Of a DNA stretch of 64,000 nucleotides, positions 36,301 to 48,867 are shown one piece after another. How positions within the stretch are numbered: the first letter of the stretch is position 1; the number at the start of each line of letters is the position of its first letter. Both the position numbers and the translations under genes were made by a program. Source of the stretch: Acanthochlamys bracteata (Eukaryota; Streptophyta; Magnoliopsida; Pandanales; Velloziaceae); contig CM034142.1 in NCBI GenBank assembly GCA_019914995.1, positions 2,747,031 to 2,811,030 on the forward strand, written 5' to 3'. Under the pieces are notes generated by a model. The model did not search any database. It saw only the letters and a program-made list of their open reading frames with translations, and was not told where the DNA came from.

Positions 36301-38069
36301 AATCTAAGGTGATCAACAGATATATGATGATGATATATACCTCTCATATATGATATCACGACCATATATCGCGATCATATATAACACTCATATAAGATGA
36401 TGATAACAATATCATCATATAATAAGATATATTGTACTTGGAAGGTGGTGCATGTTCTTGAACAAGCATCAGAAAAACTTCCAAACTAAGTGACTCCACC
36501 ATGATGAAACCACTGCTCAACAAAACATTTTTTATTTGAGAATTGGCAAGAAATCATTTGTTGATATGTTAGTTTCTCCCTCTTTTAATATTTGTTTTTC
36601 TTAGATCAGAAGCAAAGTGGAAATGGAATGATTGCAAGCTAACATCTTAAATCTCAGATCTATTGAGTTGATGTTGTCATTAATCCTTCATATATAATGA
36701 TTCCAGTTCATAAATTTCTTAACAACCATTTCTCACTCTTCAATTTTTATGCGGGGAATATGTACTCTTGAATTTTATGTTAAGCTCAATAAGTTGTTCG
36801 AATCACTTTTATTATAAGCCATTTGCTTTTATGAGAATATGTATAATTTACAAAATAAGATTTCTGGCAGATTGCTTTTGTCTTGACTTAGCTAGTAAAA
36901 GTCATAAACCATCACAGTGGCCACCTAGCAATATTTCCGGAAATAAGTTCCGAAAGAAACTTTCGTCTATTTCGAATGCAAGACAGGACTAAACCTACAA
37001 CAACATAAATAATTATAATTTTTAACCACCCGTTTTGTCAGTATTGAAAACAAATCTTCACATTCTCATATACCAATATATTTTTCAACACTATAACATC
37101 ATAAAGCCTCGTCAAAATTACTTTATTGATTTTTATAAACAAACTAATGTGATGACTAATCGTAGAAACTAGTGAATTTTGTAAAGGGAAAGAAAAAAAT
37201 TACCTTCACCCCACAATGGCAACGCAAGGTTGCAGGAACCAACAGGCATGGCGACTTTCTCCTCCAACCTCTTGATCTTAATCTCATACAACCACCACTC
37301 GCCTTCACGCTTCACAATATCTTCACACCGGAAAATCTCAATCATCGGCCGGCACGGGCTTAAAAACACCAACCTAACCTTCCCTCTAGAGTTCCTCACC
37401 ACCCGTCTAACTGCCAAGTTTGCCACAATGAGATGCACTTGAAGTCGGAACACGTCTCTCCTCCAACCTTCTTTAGGCCATCGGCAAGGTATCCTAGCTG
37501 CAACGGCATCCATCTCACCTGTTTCTGAGAAATCAGGCATTGGTAACTCAGGGCAGGAAGGTCCTTTGTTCTCTTCCTCTTCGTCGATTTTATCAGGGAA
37601 CAAGTGCTCCCATATCATGTTCGGTGATGCATGATCGAATTTGACCTCGTTGGTGTACTTCCATTGCTTCACTTCTTTCATATTCACCAATCCCACCCTT
37701 GCGTTTTTCAGCAGTTCTTCCAAAAATGCAGGAACCTGCTGTGCTGTTAATGTGTTTTCTTGAAGCACTGGAGAACTTTTCTCGGCCTGCGTACATCATT
37801 TTCAGGATTATAGAAGAAAATGACACGATGGAATGCTAGATCTTCCTAATTTCAAGATGCAGTAGAGTATACACTCACCTTACCTTCTTGAAGTTGCAGT
37901 CACGAAACAAGCAGCGGCTAAGAAAGGCCGTATTCTGGACGTAGAGCGAGTCCGGCTGGACGACAAAGACAACATAGATTATAAGGAAGATAGCAAGAAA
38001 TGCAAGATTGATCATGACGACCACTGTCTTCGACGGAGCTTTCATTGTCTCCAGCCTTACTCTGATCAT
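33327..38069 (-). CDS. GT8 glucuronosyltransferase of xylan (GUX/PGSIP family)
   Basis: Enzymes of this family transfer glucuronic acid from UDP-GlcA to the xylan backbone in the Golgi. Three exons on the minus strand: 38,069-37,884, 37,786-37,204 and 34,255-33,327, with GT-AG introns of 97 and 2,948 bp, give 565 residues. The start is the first ATG after an in-frame upstream stop. Residues about 15-38 form a membrane anchor (type II Golgi protein). The GT8 domain runs from about 277 (REAYATVLHSS). The metal-binding DSD is at 371-373 (FFDSDIVVLKN), NGGDQG at 427-432, and HYLGLKPW at 478-485. The length fits the shorter GUX members (PGSIP4/5 type) better than GUX1/2, but the subgroup is inferred. 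All key residues are present and I see no break. The large intron 2 holds an antisense TRIM-like array. Confidence 0.93.
34590..35998 (-). mobile_element. Antisense TRIM-like array in GUX intron 2, four LTRs and three internal regions
   Basis: Relative to the window this array is reversed. Four LTR copies lie at about 34,590-34,781, 34,980-35,174, 35,390-35,578 and 35,800-35,998. They share the complement of the 26-27 kb LTRs: GGAAGATACAATA, ACTAGAAAGTC, TTTAGAAACTCCCTAGTATA, TTTTCATCTTAT, ATGTGGGACTAAT. Degenerate tRNA-iMet primer sites lie beside three of them (GCTTTGATACAA at 35,788, GATCTAATACTA at 34,967, a weaker one near 35,376). A purine tract (reverse complement of ATCTCTCCCTA at 35,579) flanks one LTR. 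Internal regions are ~200-220 bp. Transcription of the element would run in the same direction as the GUX gene, since both read on the minus strand. Exact LTR edges are approximate. Confidence 0.7.
36330..36440. repeat. ATATGAT-rich low-complexity tract with small inverted repeats
   Basis: Within GUX intron 2; many ATATATGAT / ATCATATAT words that could fold locally. No function suggested. Confidence 0.5.
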
Positions 38070-38212
38070 CTCTGAAGACGAAGCACTTGCTAGGCTGCTA
38101 GCACTTATCGAACTAAAGGAGCTTAGTAGTGTTTTGGATCTCTAAGAAATGTGTCTATAGATGTGGGTGATCAAAAGAACTTGTGTTTTATTGACTTGCA
38201 TTAACCTGCCCT

Positions 38213-38222
38213 TTATTTTATA
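38213..38222 (-). promoter_or_regulatory. Probable TATA box of the GUX gene
   Basis: On the minus strand the sequence reads CTATAAAATAAAG, about 145 bp before the ATG at 38,069. That would put transcription start near 38,185 and give a leader of ~115 nt. Confidence 0.6.
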
Positions 38223-38225
38223 GTT

Positions 38226-38510
38226 GCGGCGAATTTGAGTTGTTTCAGTGTGCTTTTTAAATTATTTATAAAATAGAGTTTTTTTAAAATAAAAAATATT
38301 TTTGTTTTTAAAAAAAAAATGAGTTATAATTTTTTTATTTTTAAAAAAATAATAAAAATATATAATAAAAAGATCTCATTACGTAAAATTTTTCTACATA
38401 ATCTAAATTTTTAAATAAATATTCTAAATATTTATAAAATATATATTAAAAAATATTAAATAAAAAAATTAAAAAGCTGGTTTGGAATTGCGTTTGCATT
38501 CCAAACGCAC
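38226..38510. mobile_element. AT-rich MITE-like sequence just upstream of the GUX promoter
   Basis: Extremely AT-rich block that starts right behind the TATA box and ends in a perfect hairpin, GTTTGGAAT (38,480-38,488) with ATTCCAAAC (38,498-38,506). Similar AT-rich text recurs at 39,790-39,985 and 14,050-14,230. No clear inverted ends or target duplication, so the class is open. Confidence 0.35.
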
Positions 38511-40983
38511 TCTTATTCGATTCCCTATTGGGTTGGTAAAGAGACGTCAACAGAACCCATGTTCAAAAAGAAAATCTGAGGTAGTATCTATGCTAAGGCC
38601 CACAATAGAAAGCGATAGGCTCGATCCTACAGATACGGACGAAGGGATGTTTAAAATTTTTATAATATATTATAAAATTTTAAAAAAAATTATATACATA
38701 TATAAGCACTTTTTTTCTGAGTATACTTCCCGCACACTATATCTCTATTTTTTACCAAAAAAATTTTTAAATTTAATTTTTATTATTAAATATAAAAAAT
38801 TATGAATTAATATTATACTAATATAATTTTAGTTTAATCAAATTACGAATCGAACTTAATCCGTTCACTTAACCAATACGATATAAATATTAGAACTTCA
38901 CAAAATTTAATTTTTTTTGTTTTGATCAATATGCTGTCTATAGGACACCGAACGCTCCATTATTGATTTAATATCTTGGTTAGTTAGGCCTTTCATATTA
39001 AAAATACTATCTTGATCACAACTACAACTGCTAACATTATTAAATTATTGTCGCTATTGATCACCCATTTTAAAATGTTCATTACCGGTAGCGGTGTTAA
39101 CATGTACAGTATGCATGTCTGTCAAAGCGGTGCTGTCATGAAATATATATTCTTCAATTATTTGCAAATTCCTTTCTGTCACGTCATAAAATGTGTATGT
39201 CAATGTTTAAGCAGGTAGGGTTCGATGGGTAATTCTTTTCGGTTTTAAGAGTTGCTTAAATTTTCAGCCTTACAATATTTTCTTGATAAAGAAAATCTTC
39301 AATAATCAGTCTAGGTCATTATCATGCTTTAGTTTAATGTAGTCAGACTCGACCCAAACCGGCCAAATTTAATCAGACGATGGGCTGCCGTTTTGGTCTG
39401 AGCCAGTAATTTATCGAGTGACAAGTAGCAACAATTTGTCCTATAATAACCTTAGAGGAAGAGTTCCAAGGGCTATTGTGCTCAAGATAATAATACAGCG
39501 AAACAAAACATGATAGTAAACAATCACTAGCCTCCACGATCAAGTCCCAAAATACAATACAGTATACATGTTACTTAAATTAATACACATGTCTCTAAAT
39601 ACATCACATAATTACAGATTATGTTATCCGGAGGTATAAGTCCAAGCTATGGTCTTAATAGAAAAGCTATCAAAAATACCAATGCAGAGAGCTAGTCCAG
39701 GAATCTAATTGCGTTGGGCATAATAATGGATAGAGTAAGGCTACGGTGCTGAAATTTTGGGTGCACTTAGCATTACTTTTCAGAAAAACACTTTCTAATT
39801 TTTTAATTTTATATTTTTAAATAAATTTTATAAAATAATTTAAAATTTATTTAAAAATTTAAAAATATAAAAATATTTTATGTCGTAAAATTTATTATTA
39901 TTTATTTTTAGATAAAAAATAAATCTCATTTTATAAAATAAAAAAATATTTTCTATTTTAGAGAATTTTTTATAAGCAATTTCAAACCGTCAAGTATCTC
40001 TTTGGCTATAGTCAATTTACTTCAGGAGAAATTTGAATTTTTATTATGATCTGAACTTGTATCCTATGATAAAGAACAAATTGATCGCAATGGCCAATGT
40101 CTTCCAAGTCTTCTTCAACGTCTCCATCTATGAATCCGTCTCTTTCGTGTACGAGGAAATTCTTGCAAAATAACGTGATAATGGTATGCATGTTGCAATT
40201 AAAGACATTGAATAAGTTGATGGTGAGGCTAGCTGCTCAGTAGTGGTAGGATCGTAGGGATAAGAGCTTTGAGCTGTGAGGACAACCTCTAAGCTAGTCA
40301 ATGAATCAAATTAATTAATTTGCTCGTATTGAAAAATTGTTCACATAATTTTGAAGGAACAATGTTTTAGTAGTTGTGACTTTGTACTCTTTGTTTAGAA
40401 CTAATTCAAATGGTATGTAAGGTTTACTTTAGAATGCTTGACTTGCATCGATAATAAACTATGGGTACGAGCTACAAGCTCTTCCACCCTGTTTTAATAG
40501 TTATCGTTGTACCTACGTTCTTCATATTGTGTCGTTTAACAATCACAAAATCGGACATTCTAAGCTAATAAGACCATCATCTTGCTTCACAATTATTTGA
40601 TTTAATTAATTTTTCTTACAATTTATAGAATTACTTACCTGCTTGAAAATGATTGCTCAAATATTTGGATTAGTTAGCAATTTTTTTGGTTGGAGAAGTG
40701 TTAGATAAATTTAAAAGTTTTCTATTTTTAAAAGTTTATTACAATAGTTTAGGAGAACAATCAACACATAATATTTATTTAGACATCTAAGAAGTATCAG
40801 AAATTAAATTTGATTTAGAGCCCAATTAAGGGCTGATGAATCAAGCTATATAATGTCAAGGGTCTAGAGCTTTATAACTTGACTTGCATGGCACATATTC
40901 ACACTTTTTGTGGCTAAATCAGCTTTAACTCAAAAGCTGTCGTAGATAGTTAAGAAATTAATATTGACTTGAGGGAAATAGCA
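38511..40983. other. Intergenic, no gene seen
   Basis: AT-rich, with a second MITE-like AT block at about 39,750-39,985 (between TGCACTTAGCATTACTTTT and TAAGCAATTTCAAACCGTC). Open frames here have no recognisable features. Confidence 0.5.
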
Positions 40984-43629
40984 TGTAATGCCCCAAGCCT
41001 TTGGAGAGGGTGGCTGTGGGGAATGAACTTTTTACTGGGCTGCTCAATCCAAGCCTACTAAGCCTAATATCAACTTTTCTCTCCTATTCATCTTTTCTCC
41101 CATGTGTGCAAGAATCTTCTCCTAACTTTATTACTTTCTTTTTCATTTCCTTTTTATTGTCTTATCTTCTCTCTCGAGAAGCTTTCTTCGCCTGCTCGTT
41201 CGCTCCGGCGATCTTGTCGGATTTCCCTTAATCGGTGTGGGGGTTTCTTTCCTCTCTTCAGCCACTCACTTCTCTACCTCTATAGCGTCAATTCTTGCAG
41301 GGAGCTGCGTCGTGGAGTTCTCGTGCTTTTCCACGAGTGTTAGACATCACCGTCGATCCGACCACCGGAGGTTCGATTAGGCCCATATATATTTAATCTC
41401 CCTTTGTTTCTGCTGATGCTTGCTTACCTCGTTGTCGGTGTCGCCATTCTCATGTGCGCTGATCCTCGTAGGTTTTGAGCTTGCGGTCGCCGGCGCGATT
41501 ATCATTGCTTGCTGCCGTTAAGCACATATGCAGCATCCTCTTCAGCAAATTTCGACTTCGCCGAGACCTTAGTTCGTCGAATTTCGAAAGGCCGGTGTCG
41601 ATCGAATTAGGATGGGAATGTTGACGCAGTATGAAACGGATTAGGAATTCAAATCGTTGTTTTACTAGGTAAGCCCTTATCTCAGTTAGCTTTACTAATT
41701 GCTAAGAGTATTTTGTGATTTTGGATGGAGTGCTACACAGATGAATAAAATGAAGCTTAGGATAAGAGGTGTCTTGTAGCTATTTAAAAAGCATGGGATT
41801 TACTTATGCACTAAAAAAAAAAAAACAAAACTTTCGAATTTGTCTTCATTATTTTAATTGAATAATAGTTGTACCCTTGCATGTTAGGATCGAAAGCAGG
41901 ATTCAAGAAGAATATTCAGCTAGGAGTTAGCCGGTGATTTTAAACAATGTGTATAGAACTCAGGTGAGGGTTACAATGCCACTTCTCTTTCTAGATTAAT
42001 GTTAGATTTTCGGCACAGGTAACATTTACTTTGACCCTCCGGCATGTCTTGCCACTTCATTGCATATATGATTTATCCCTCATGATGCATGATATATTTA
42101 TGCATTTGTTATTGAAATATGACATCTACTTATGCATGTTTATTATTGGAACATGATACTATGCATGGTATTTAAATTATTGGAACCTATGTTGATAGTA
42201 CTACATTTAAATACGATAATTCTAAGATGATTGATGATGATTTGTGATTTGTTGTTATCATGTTTTTGCATTGAATGGCACATGATTTATGGATAATGAA
42301 ATATGAGTTGGAGCAGTGTTTTTATAAGCTTACGTATACATTTTATGTATATGAAAGTATTTTTATCATTATGTTAGGATACTCTTGCTGCACAGAGGCA
42401 GGCGAGTAAGTCTGGGGTTGAGATCAGGACCCCAATGGATGTGGAAGAGAAGTTACCCACCTATGGCTATAATATTAGTCAGGCCCATACACGTGGGGGC
42501 GATACCACGACCTATCCGGACAGATCAACCAGATGGAGTCTAGATACCAAGTGATGGCGAAGGTATTGGATTGCAGATTAGATTCGATTTGAATAGCTTG
42601 ACTTCCTGACTGTTGGATTTCATCTTAAAATTTATGATCTGTTAAACTATTATATTTTGGTAAAGTATTTTGAAATGATAGCTTATTATGTTTCCAATGA
42701 TAGCTCCATTTAATATTTATTATTTCACTATTTTATTTTAATTAAATTATTACATTTTAACTCGCGATTTTATATACGATTATTACTTCATATGTAAATT
42801 TTTACTAACTGCTTGATTTATCTATTTAATTTATTAATTATGTATTTATTGATTTAATAAATTATGTTTAACTAATTATTTATGTATAATTCGATTTTGG
42901 TTCAATATTTTATTATGTAGTGAATTGTTTATAAACCATTCACTTATTTTATATTTTATTCAATTACTTATGTTAAATATTTGATTTCTCTAATTGTAAA
43001 GCACTTACCAATGTACGATTTAATGTGTTGAATTAAGTATTTATTCATACCCTAGTTTGTTCATTGCTTTCTTATGAATATTTATTTGAAAAGATGAGTA
43101 ATGTCTTTTGTAATTCGTAAAACATATTAATTTGGTTTCATTGGACGCTCTTAGCTTGTTGCATACTGCATTGCATACGTTCTCTCCCTATTTAAGACTG
43201 AGTCGGTATGGGACGATTCAGAATTTAGTAGAAATGATCCGATCCAATCGTTGCATTTTTGTTCATGTAGAATTATAGAAATAAATAATTAGGTAATGCA
43301 TTAGTAATCTAAATTGGTGCATTCTGTTTTTCACCTCACTGAGATTGTGATCATTCTTTTCTTTTTCTTTGGCCTATCCAGATTTGTTTGAAGCCAGTAA
43401 AAAAGGATTCGTTGTAGCTTCGTCTTCGCGCATACGTGTTCAAGGGTATACGTCTTTACGCTATTTATTTTATTTTGCATGTAGTTGGCTCTATGCATTG
43501 AAAGACCTGTATTGTTCTGTCGGGTACATATTTGTTGTTGTAGCATACAATAGATTTGAGGAGTTGCTAATAAGCAGTGGATAAAGTATGTGTTCTGTTA
43601 AGTTGTTGTTTAAAATTTTTTTTGTGACA
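40984..43629. mobile_element. Candidate solo LTR of a large plant LTR retrotransposon
   Basis: Begins TGTAATGCCCCAAGCC, a typical start for large gypsy LTRs, and may end at TTTTTTTTGTGACA (43,629), which mirrors it. Inside are a leader-like GC-richer part (41,150-41,640) and a block with CCCACCTATGGCTATAATA / GGGGGCGATACCACGACC (42,450-42,520), a kind of text I associate with such LTRs. Flanking 5-mers (TAGCA, GTTAT) do not match, so the right border or the whole reading may be wrong. No partner LTR is in the window. Confidence 0.35.
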
Positions 43630-44289
43630 GTTATGGTGCTAAGACATATTCTAGTAAATTTGCAAGTATCCCCCTAGAATTGGGGAAGGTTCTGTAAAAA
43701 TAAAAAATTTGAATATTTTTGGAGCCTAATATATTTGAGTTGTTTAGGACAGTTTTGAGTCATGCCCTAGATAGGGGTGACATAGGAAAAGTAGAACGAA
43801 CACTCGGAAGAGAATTTAGAAAGAATTCTACATAATTGATTGCTTTATTACAATACTTACTTTTTGCTTACAACTAGAGCTCCTTATCTTTCTATTTATA
43901 GTGACTCAACCTCCTTAATAGACGGTGCAAAATAATTTGATTAGACAGTGGAAAATATTTGATAAGGAAGTACTTACAAAAAATTTTTGACCTCTCAAAT
44001 TCTCCTACGCCTAAAAAATATCACAAGCATCTAGAGTATTGTTAAACTACTCTAAACTTTTCACAAAATATACTAAATGTTTGGAGTATTCCCTACTCTA
44101 TACTTACCTAAAAATAACTAAATGTATAGTATATTCTATCTACCCTAAACTTACCTTATAAAGAAGGTAGTTAAATAAAACAAAAAGGATGAAGAGAGAA
44201 GCCAAAACACCCATATCTGACACTTTTCTACATATTGCATGATGCTCTTGTTGTAGTAGTGTGGTGCTATAGCGAAACTTCTCGATCTT
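43630..44289. other. Intergenic, no gene seen
   Basis: AT-rich sequence with no coding signal; possibly retroelement debris linked to the gag remnant that follows. Confidence 0.4.
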
Positions 44290-45212
44290 TCAATGAAATA
44301 GCCACTAGTCGTCTTCTTGTTCCCGACTTGCTTCACTGTCAGGCTGATCCATCCATTTTATAAGCATTTTCAATAACATGGATGAGTACCACGTTTTGGG
44401 ATTAATCAATGTCCTAAGATTTCCTCCACATCCCAACCAGCTTTGTTTTGGACACTCTCTTAACATATGTGGCCCATCACAAAAGAAGAATTTTAAAGGT
44501 AGCATTTCACTAGGATTGCTTCCCTAGCTTTTACTTTAACCTTTCGTGGACTTTGCTAGATCATACACTGCCTCGTTAACACGGTGAATATCTTCCCCAC
44601 CTTTGCCTTGAAGCTCTTTTGAGGCATACTCTTTTGGAGCTTTTTGAACTAAATGAAAGACTCGGCTATAGCTATGGTAGAGTTAAGGTCTTCGAGTCAC
44701 ATTTGTTGAATCTCTAAGTTGACTCATGTTTGCATAACATCCATAAAAGTAAAATTTGCCTCCTTTTCTAGAAGTACATATCTCCAAAATTAATTCTAAA
44801 AATTCCTTCATATAGTCCCAAATGTTCTTTTGCTTTAGGAATTGAAGTTTGGCCCTATCTTCGTTCTCGGCATTTGATAGAACTACCACTTGAGTGTTCT
44901 CTTAAGCTCATCCTAAGTGAAAATAGTAAGTGCCCCTATTAATCTCACTATTCCTTCTTTTCCACTATACTGTTATCGTATTCTTGAGATAAAGAGTGGC
45001 ATGGTCGATCGTACTATCATCCTCTATGATGCTGGCATCCGTGAAGAGTTGTTTTCATTCCACGCCCTCTTGTATGTCTTGAGTTTTAAAATATCCACTT
45101 TCGAAGGAATTGGAAATGAGGGCATGGCGACCCACTCCACTGTGTTAATGGCATCCTGCAAAGGGCCTAGTACAACAGCTTGATGAACTAGTGTAAGAGG
45201 AAGCACCAACAA
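44290..45212 (-). pseudogene. LTR-retrotransposon gag remnant
   Basis: On the minus strand a gag-like stretch can be traced: NAENEDRAKLQFLKQKNIWD followed by YMKEFLELILEI (44,889-44,770, capsid region), stops, then a zinc knuckle FFCDGPHMLRECPKQS (about 44,485-44,435). These match plant gypsy gag proteins in order. Upstream (45,212-44,900) is a more decayed part. Many stops and frameshifts; no protease or polymerase nearby. Confidence 0.6.
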
Positions 45213-46935
45213 CCTAGCAGCAACAGAAGCCTCAACATAGCAAGAAATTCTCGTAGGGCAGTAAGCTCACTCTCGTGAGTAGCAGCTGTATCAAGCGGAT
45301 AGCAAGCTGCATCACCACACATGGTTGGGGTAATATTTATTACTTAAAGGACCTCAAGAGTGAGGTAGTCAAGCTGAGAATAAGACTTTTGACCATTGAG
45401 GACACTGCCCATACATAGTGGATTGCATATAACGATCAAAGAGCTGGATCAAAGGAATGAGTCGAAGTTACAAGGCTCTATTGAGAAGATTGGTAGATTG
45501 TTGAATGAAAATTTTGAAACATTTAAGGAGTGGCTCAAGGAAAAGGATGACTTGCAGATCCTACAATCTTCATCCACCTTTTCTACTCGAATGACAAAGC
45601 ATAGAAAAGCCTAAAACCTAAGCCTACCTTGCCCAGCATCCCTCTAGACTGACTGATCATTTGTGTTGCATTATGGATGTTTTAATTTTTTGGATGCTTA
45701 AGTTTTGTGTTTGCTTTATTTATTGTTGCATTTCTGTGTATGTCTTTTTTTGCTGCCTTATCTAGGTTAGCTTATAGCAACTTATTTTGTATTTGTATTA
45801 TTGTAGCTTCTTTCTTTTGAAATGAATGAATGTTGCTTTTGTAACTTCTTTTGTCTAAGTATACAAGTAATATAGATATGCTAAACACTAATATGTGAAT
45901 GATATCTCTCCTGGATTCATGTACGAAAATTGCTACTACTGAGCTCCCAAGTCTTTTTTATATGACGAAAAGTATAAAAAAATTTGAGAATTATTTTGCA
46001 GTAAGTTAAACACATACTAAGGGGGTGCAAATTTTCTTATTGTGCATGATTAATGTTATTGCCATGAGACACATGGAGTGAGGGTGAGCTGCTGATCTAT
46101 TGGAGTAAACCTGGAGCTACTACCATACAGTTGGTGCACTATTAAGCTACATTGCATTGAATTCTTCTGTGTTCTTATAAGCTTACAAATAGTTCTCTAA
46201 ATATTTTGTCATCATAAAAAAAGATATTGTTGGATTTCTAAAGTATGTTGATGATAACTCATTGAGAACCGTATTAAGGTTTGTACGTCTTAATTGGATT
46301 CACGTATGTATGGAGCTGGACATAACTACAACTAATATCATACCAAGTCTTGAAGCCGTATTGGAAGACCTACTTGACACGCACATACCCTTCAACTCAG
46401 TTCACTAAATATGGATCTCTTTATTGTAGTTGAAAGATGGTAGGACAAAGAGTAAAATAAGCAAAAGAGCATGGGCTTCTATTAGTTATCGAAAATAGAA
46501 AAATTCTTGCGTGTTGGCTATTCGTATGAAAAACTCTCATAGATCCACTGAACAACGCATCTCGACAGTACACGGTAAATCTAATATCTGTTTGTTCAGA
46601 TAAGCTTTTGGAGATACTGATTTTTTTGTTTGGGTAACGGACATTCTAAAGTTGTTAAAATCAAAATCGCAGAGCATTTCATGGAGAAAGAATTCTCTAT
46701 AATTATTAGAGACATTTGCTTTTGATGTTTCTCGAAGCATGCATCAGGTTAACCCAATCTGGACAGTAATGTAGAAACTTAATATCTCTCAACTCAAATT
46801 TTATTTTGATGATCTGGTTTTTAATACTGAAAGCTACATGATATTTTAATACTGAAAGCTACATGATAGGCTTGCTATAATCTAACGCAATATTTGAGAG
46901 AGTTTTTTTTGGCTTTAGCTAGAAAAAAGCACTCA
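45213..46935. other. Intergenic, small direct repeat
   Basis: No gene recognised. A frame at 45,396-45,614 is charged but matches nothing I know. An exact 24 bp direct repeat (TTTTAATACTGAAAGCTACA, then TGAT) is at 46,819-46,842 and 46,844-46,867. Confidence 0.5.
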
Positions 46936-47289
46936 ATAGTATTTTGGATGTTTGGTAATGCTAGCTTTTGACAAAAATAAGCAGTTTTTTTTCTTTTAAA
47001 AAAGCATCAGATTAATGTTTTTTCAGAAAGCAGCATGAAATTTTTTTTTTTTTACTTATGAGGTGAAAATGACTATTATATCCCTAATAAGTTTGACAAA
47101 TTATATAGAATAAATTCACTCACCCACCAGGCAACTCACTCATTCTTCCCAGTTCACTCTCTACATTCATTCTCTCTTCTACGCTGTCACCGATTAAAAT
47201 CTCAGTCCGACACTTTGAAATTTCCATTTCCATACCTCCCACTCACCAAAAGCTTGGCTGAGATTTCGCCGGCAGCGGTGACGGAGATG

Positions 47290-47585
47290 AGGGGTGGTGC
47301 AAATTTCGATGATTTTGAGAGAGAACTTAGACTCGGTGTTGCGGGAGCAGCATCAAAACGCGACACGTGTTTCGGAGAACTAGAGCTCGAGCGGGAGCTC
47401 AATATCTATCGTAGTGGTAGACTCCGCCAACAGTTAAAGATTCTTGGGCTGCTATTGGTCGATTATTTGGCGGACGTTGGGTTGGGTGGGAGGAGGAAGA
47501 GCTTCGCTGATGTTATTGAGGTGTGTTTTTCTATTGAATATGGTGTTCTTCATCAACTTGACTTTAGTTCTTATTCTCTCATGTG
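47290..47585 (+). CDS. Unrecognised open frame, possible first exon inside the 47-49.6 kb element
   Basis: ATG at 47,290 after a GC-richer leader; it encodes about 98 residues beginning MRGGANFDDFERELRLGV. GAG|GTGTGT at about 47,518-47,525 may be a 5' splice site, so the exon may end there. I recognise no domain. It may be a captured host exon or an element gene. Confidence that it is translated is low. Confidence 0.25.
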
Positions 47586-48230
47586 ATTGTAATTGCTTTA
47601 ACTGAATATGATTGTGCTGCATTGTCTCAAAGTTAATTAGCGAGTGAAGAAAAATGTGTTTTTTGGTGTTTAGCTGCATTGTCACCTTGATATAAGGTGG
47701 ATATGGTGTTGATATTAGTATGGGAGTTTCCATCTTTCTGAGTTTTACGCTTGCTATTTTTTCTCTTTCCAGCTATCCTTTTGGTTGTCTCATAACTTGA
47801 CATTAGTTTTATATGGGTATGAGAATGTACTTTAAATGAAAATATGATTGTGTCCATTATCTTACAATGAATTCGTGATTGAAAAAATGTGTTTATTGGT
47901 TTTTAGCTGTCTTGTCTTCTTGATATAAGGTGGAGTTTATATGATATTACCAAACAAGTTTCCATCTTTCTGAGCTTTATGTCTATTGTTTTTTCCTATC
48001 AGCCATCCTTCTAATTGTCTCATAATGTTATTCAAATATGTTTCTGTTGAATTTGGTATTATTCATCAACTTGCAGTTAGTTCTTATTAGTCCACGAGAT
48101 TGTAGTTGCTTTAAATGAGAAAATAGTTGTGCTGCATTGCCTATAACCAATCTGTGGATGAAACAAAATGTGATTTTTGGTTTGTAGCTATGTTGTCTCC
48201 TTGATATAAGGTGGAATTGATATGTGGTGA
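47521..48230. repeat. Three diverged tandem repeats of ~230-270 bp
   Basis: Units begin near 47,521, 47,800 and 48,040. They share GAATTTGGTATTATTCATCA-like text, GATTGTAATTGCTTTAA, GCTGCATTGTCT, CTTGATATAAGGTGGA and TTTCCATCTTTCTGAG. The third is truncated. They lie in what looks like an intron. Confidence 0.75.
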
Positions 48231-48559
48231 GCCATCTTTATTTGAAGTCACTTGTGCTAGACACAATAAATGCTAAGACGTTGTTATCTCCTATGTTGTT
48301 ACGTCCATGGTATTTCTTCATATTTAAGTTTGTGTATATGTTTTGGTCTAGAGATGCTTCTGCTTTTGCTTTTCTTGCCAGATACTATGGGAAGTTCAGT
48401 ATGGGTTTTCTCCTTATGCCTATGTTGGGAAAACTGGATTAGTTTGATTTAGCTCTATATAGATATTGGATACTGGCATTTATATCGATCTGCTATGAAC
48501 CATAGAGAGGTTGGACAGTTTCAATCTCGTGTGGTTTCGTTGTGCAAATAATTAGAGGA

Positions 48560-48867
48560 GTTATGTCATTGAGAGAGATGGAAATGCCAACAAGAACATT
48601 CTTGAACCGATATTGCCGAGCAGATTACACAGCATTCGCATTCAATACAAGGCACGTGGCAAGAAATCCTTGCCAGAGGCCATTCATGATTATAGATCAT
48701 GGGGATATTTTGCAAACTACTGTCACTACTGTCGCCGGAACGAAACACACCCGCTTTGCCGTTGGAAGATTGCCGACCTTTCTTCGTTGCTCGACCGTGT
48801 TATTGTCTACAAACAACTAGATCCTGATATCTGGAACAAGTTATTGGCACAACTAATTAATTTTTAG
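48560..48867 (+). CDS. Unrecognised open frame, possible exon inside the 47-49.6 kb element
   Basis: The frame ending at 48,867 is open from about 48,556 and from its first ATG at 48,613 encodes 84 residues, including a Cys/His-rich part (NYCHYCRRNETHPLCRW). It is low in internal repeats and looks coding-like. I do not recognise the family. A further purine-rich stretch follows a possible splice acceptor near 48,932. Confidence 0.3.

Noticed and set aside
38482-38805. 107-residue plus-strand frame
   Set aside because: Starts in a hairpin and ends in low-complexity Ile/Lys/Tyr sequence; no features of a real protein.
40984-43629. Reading this region as a host gene with leader and introns
   Set aside because: The GC-richer part looks like a leader, but no coding exon follows; start and internal text fit an LTR better.
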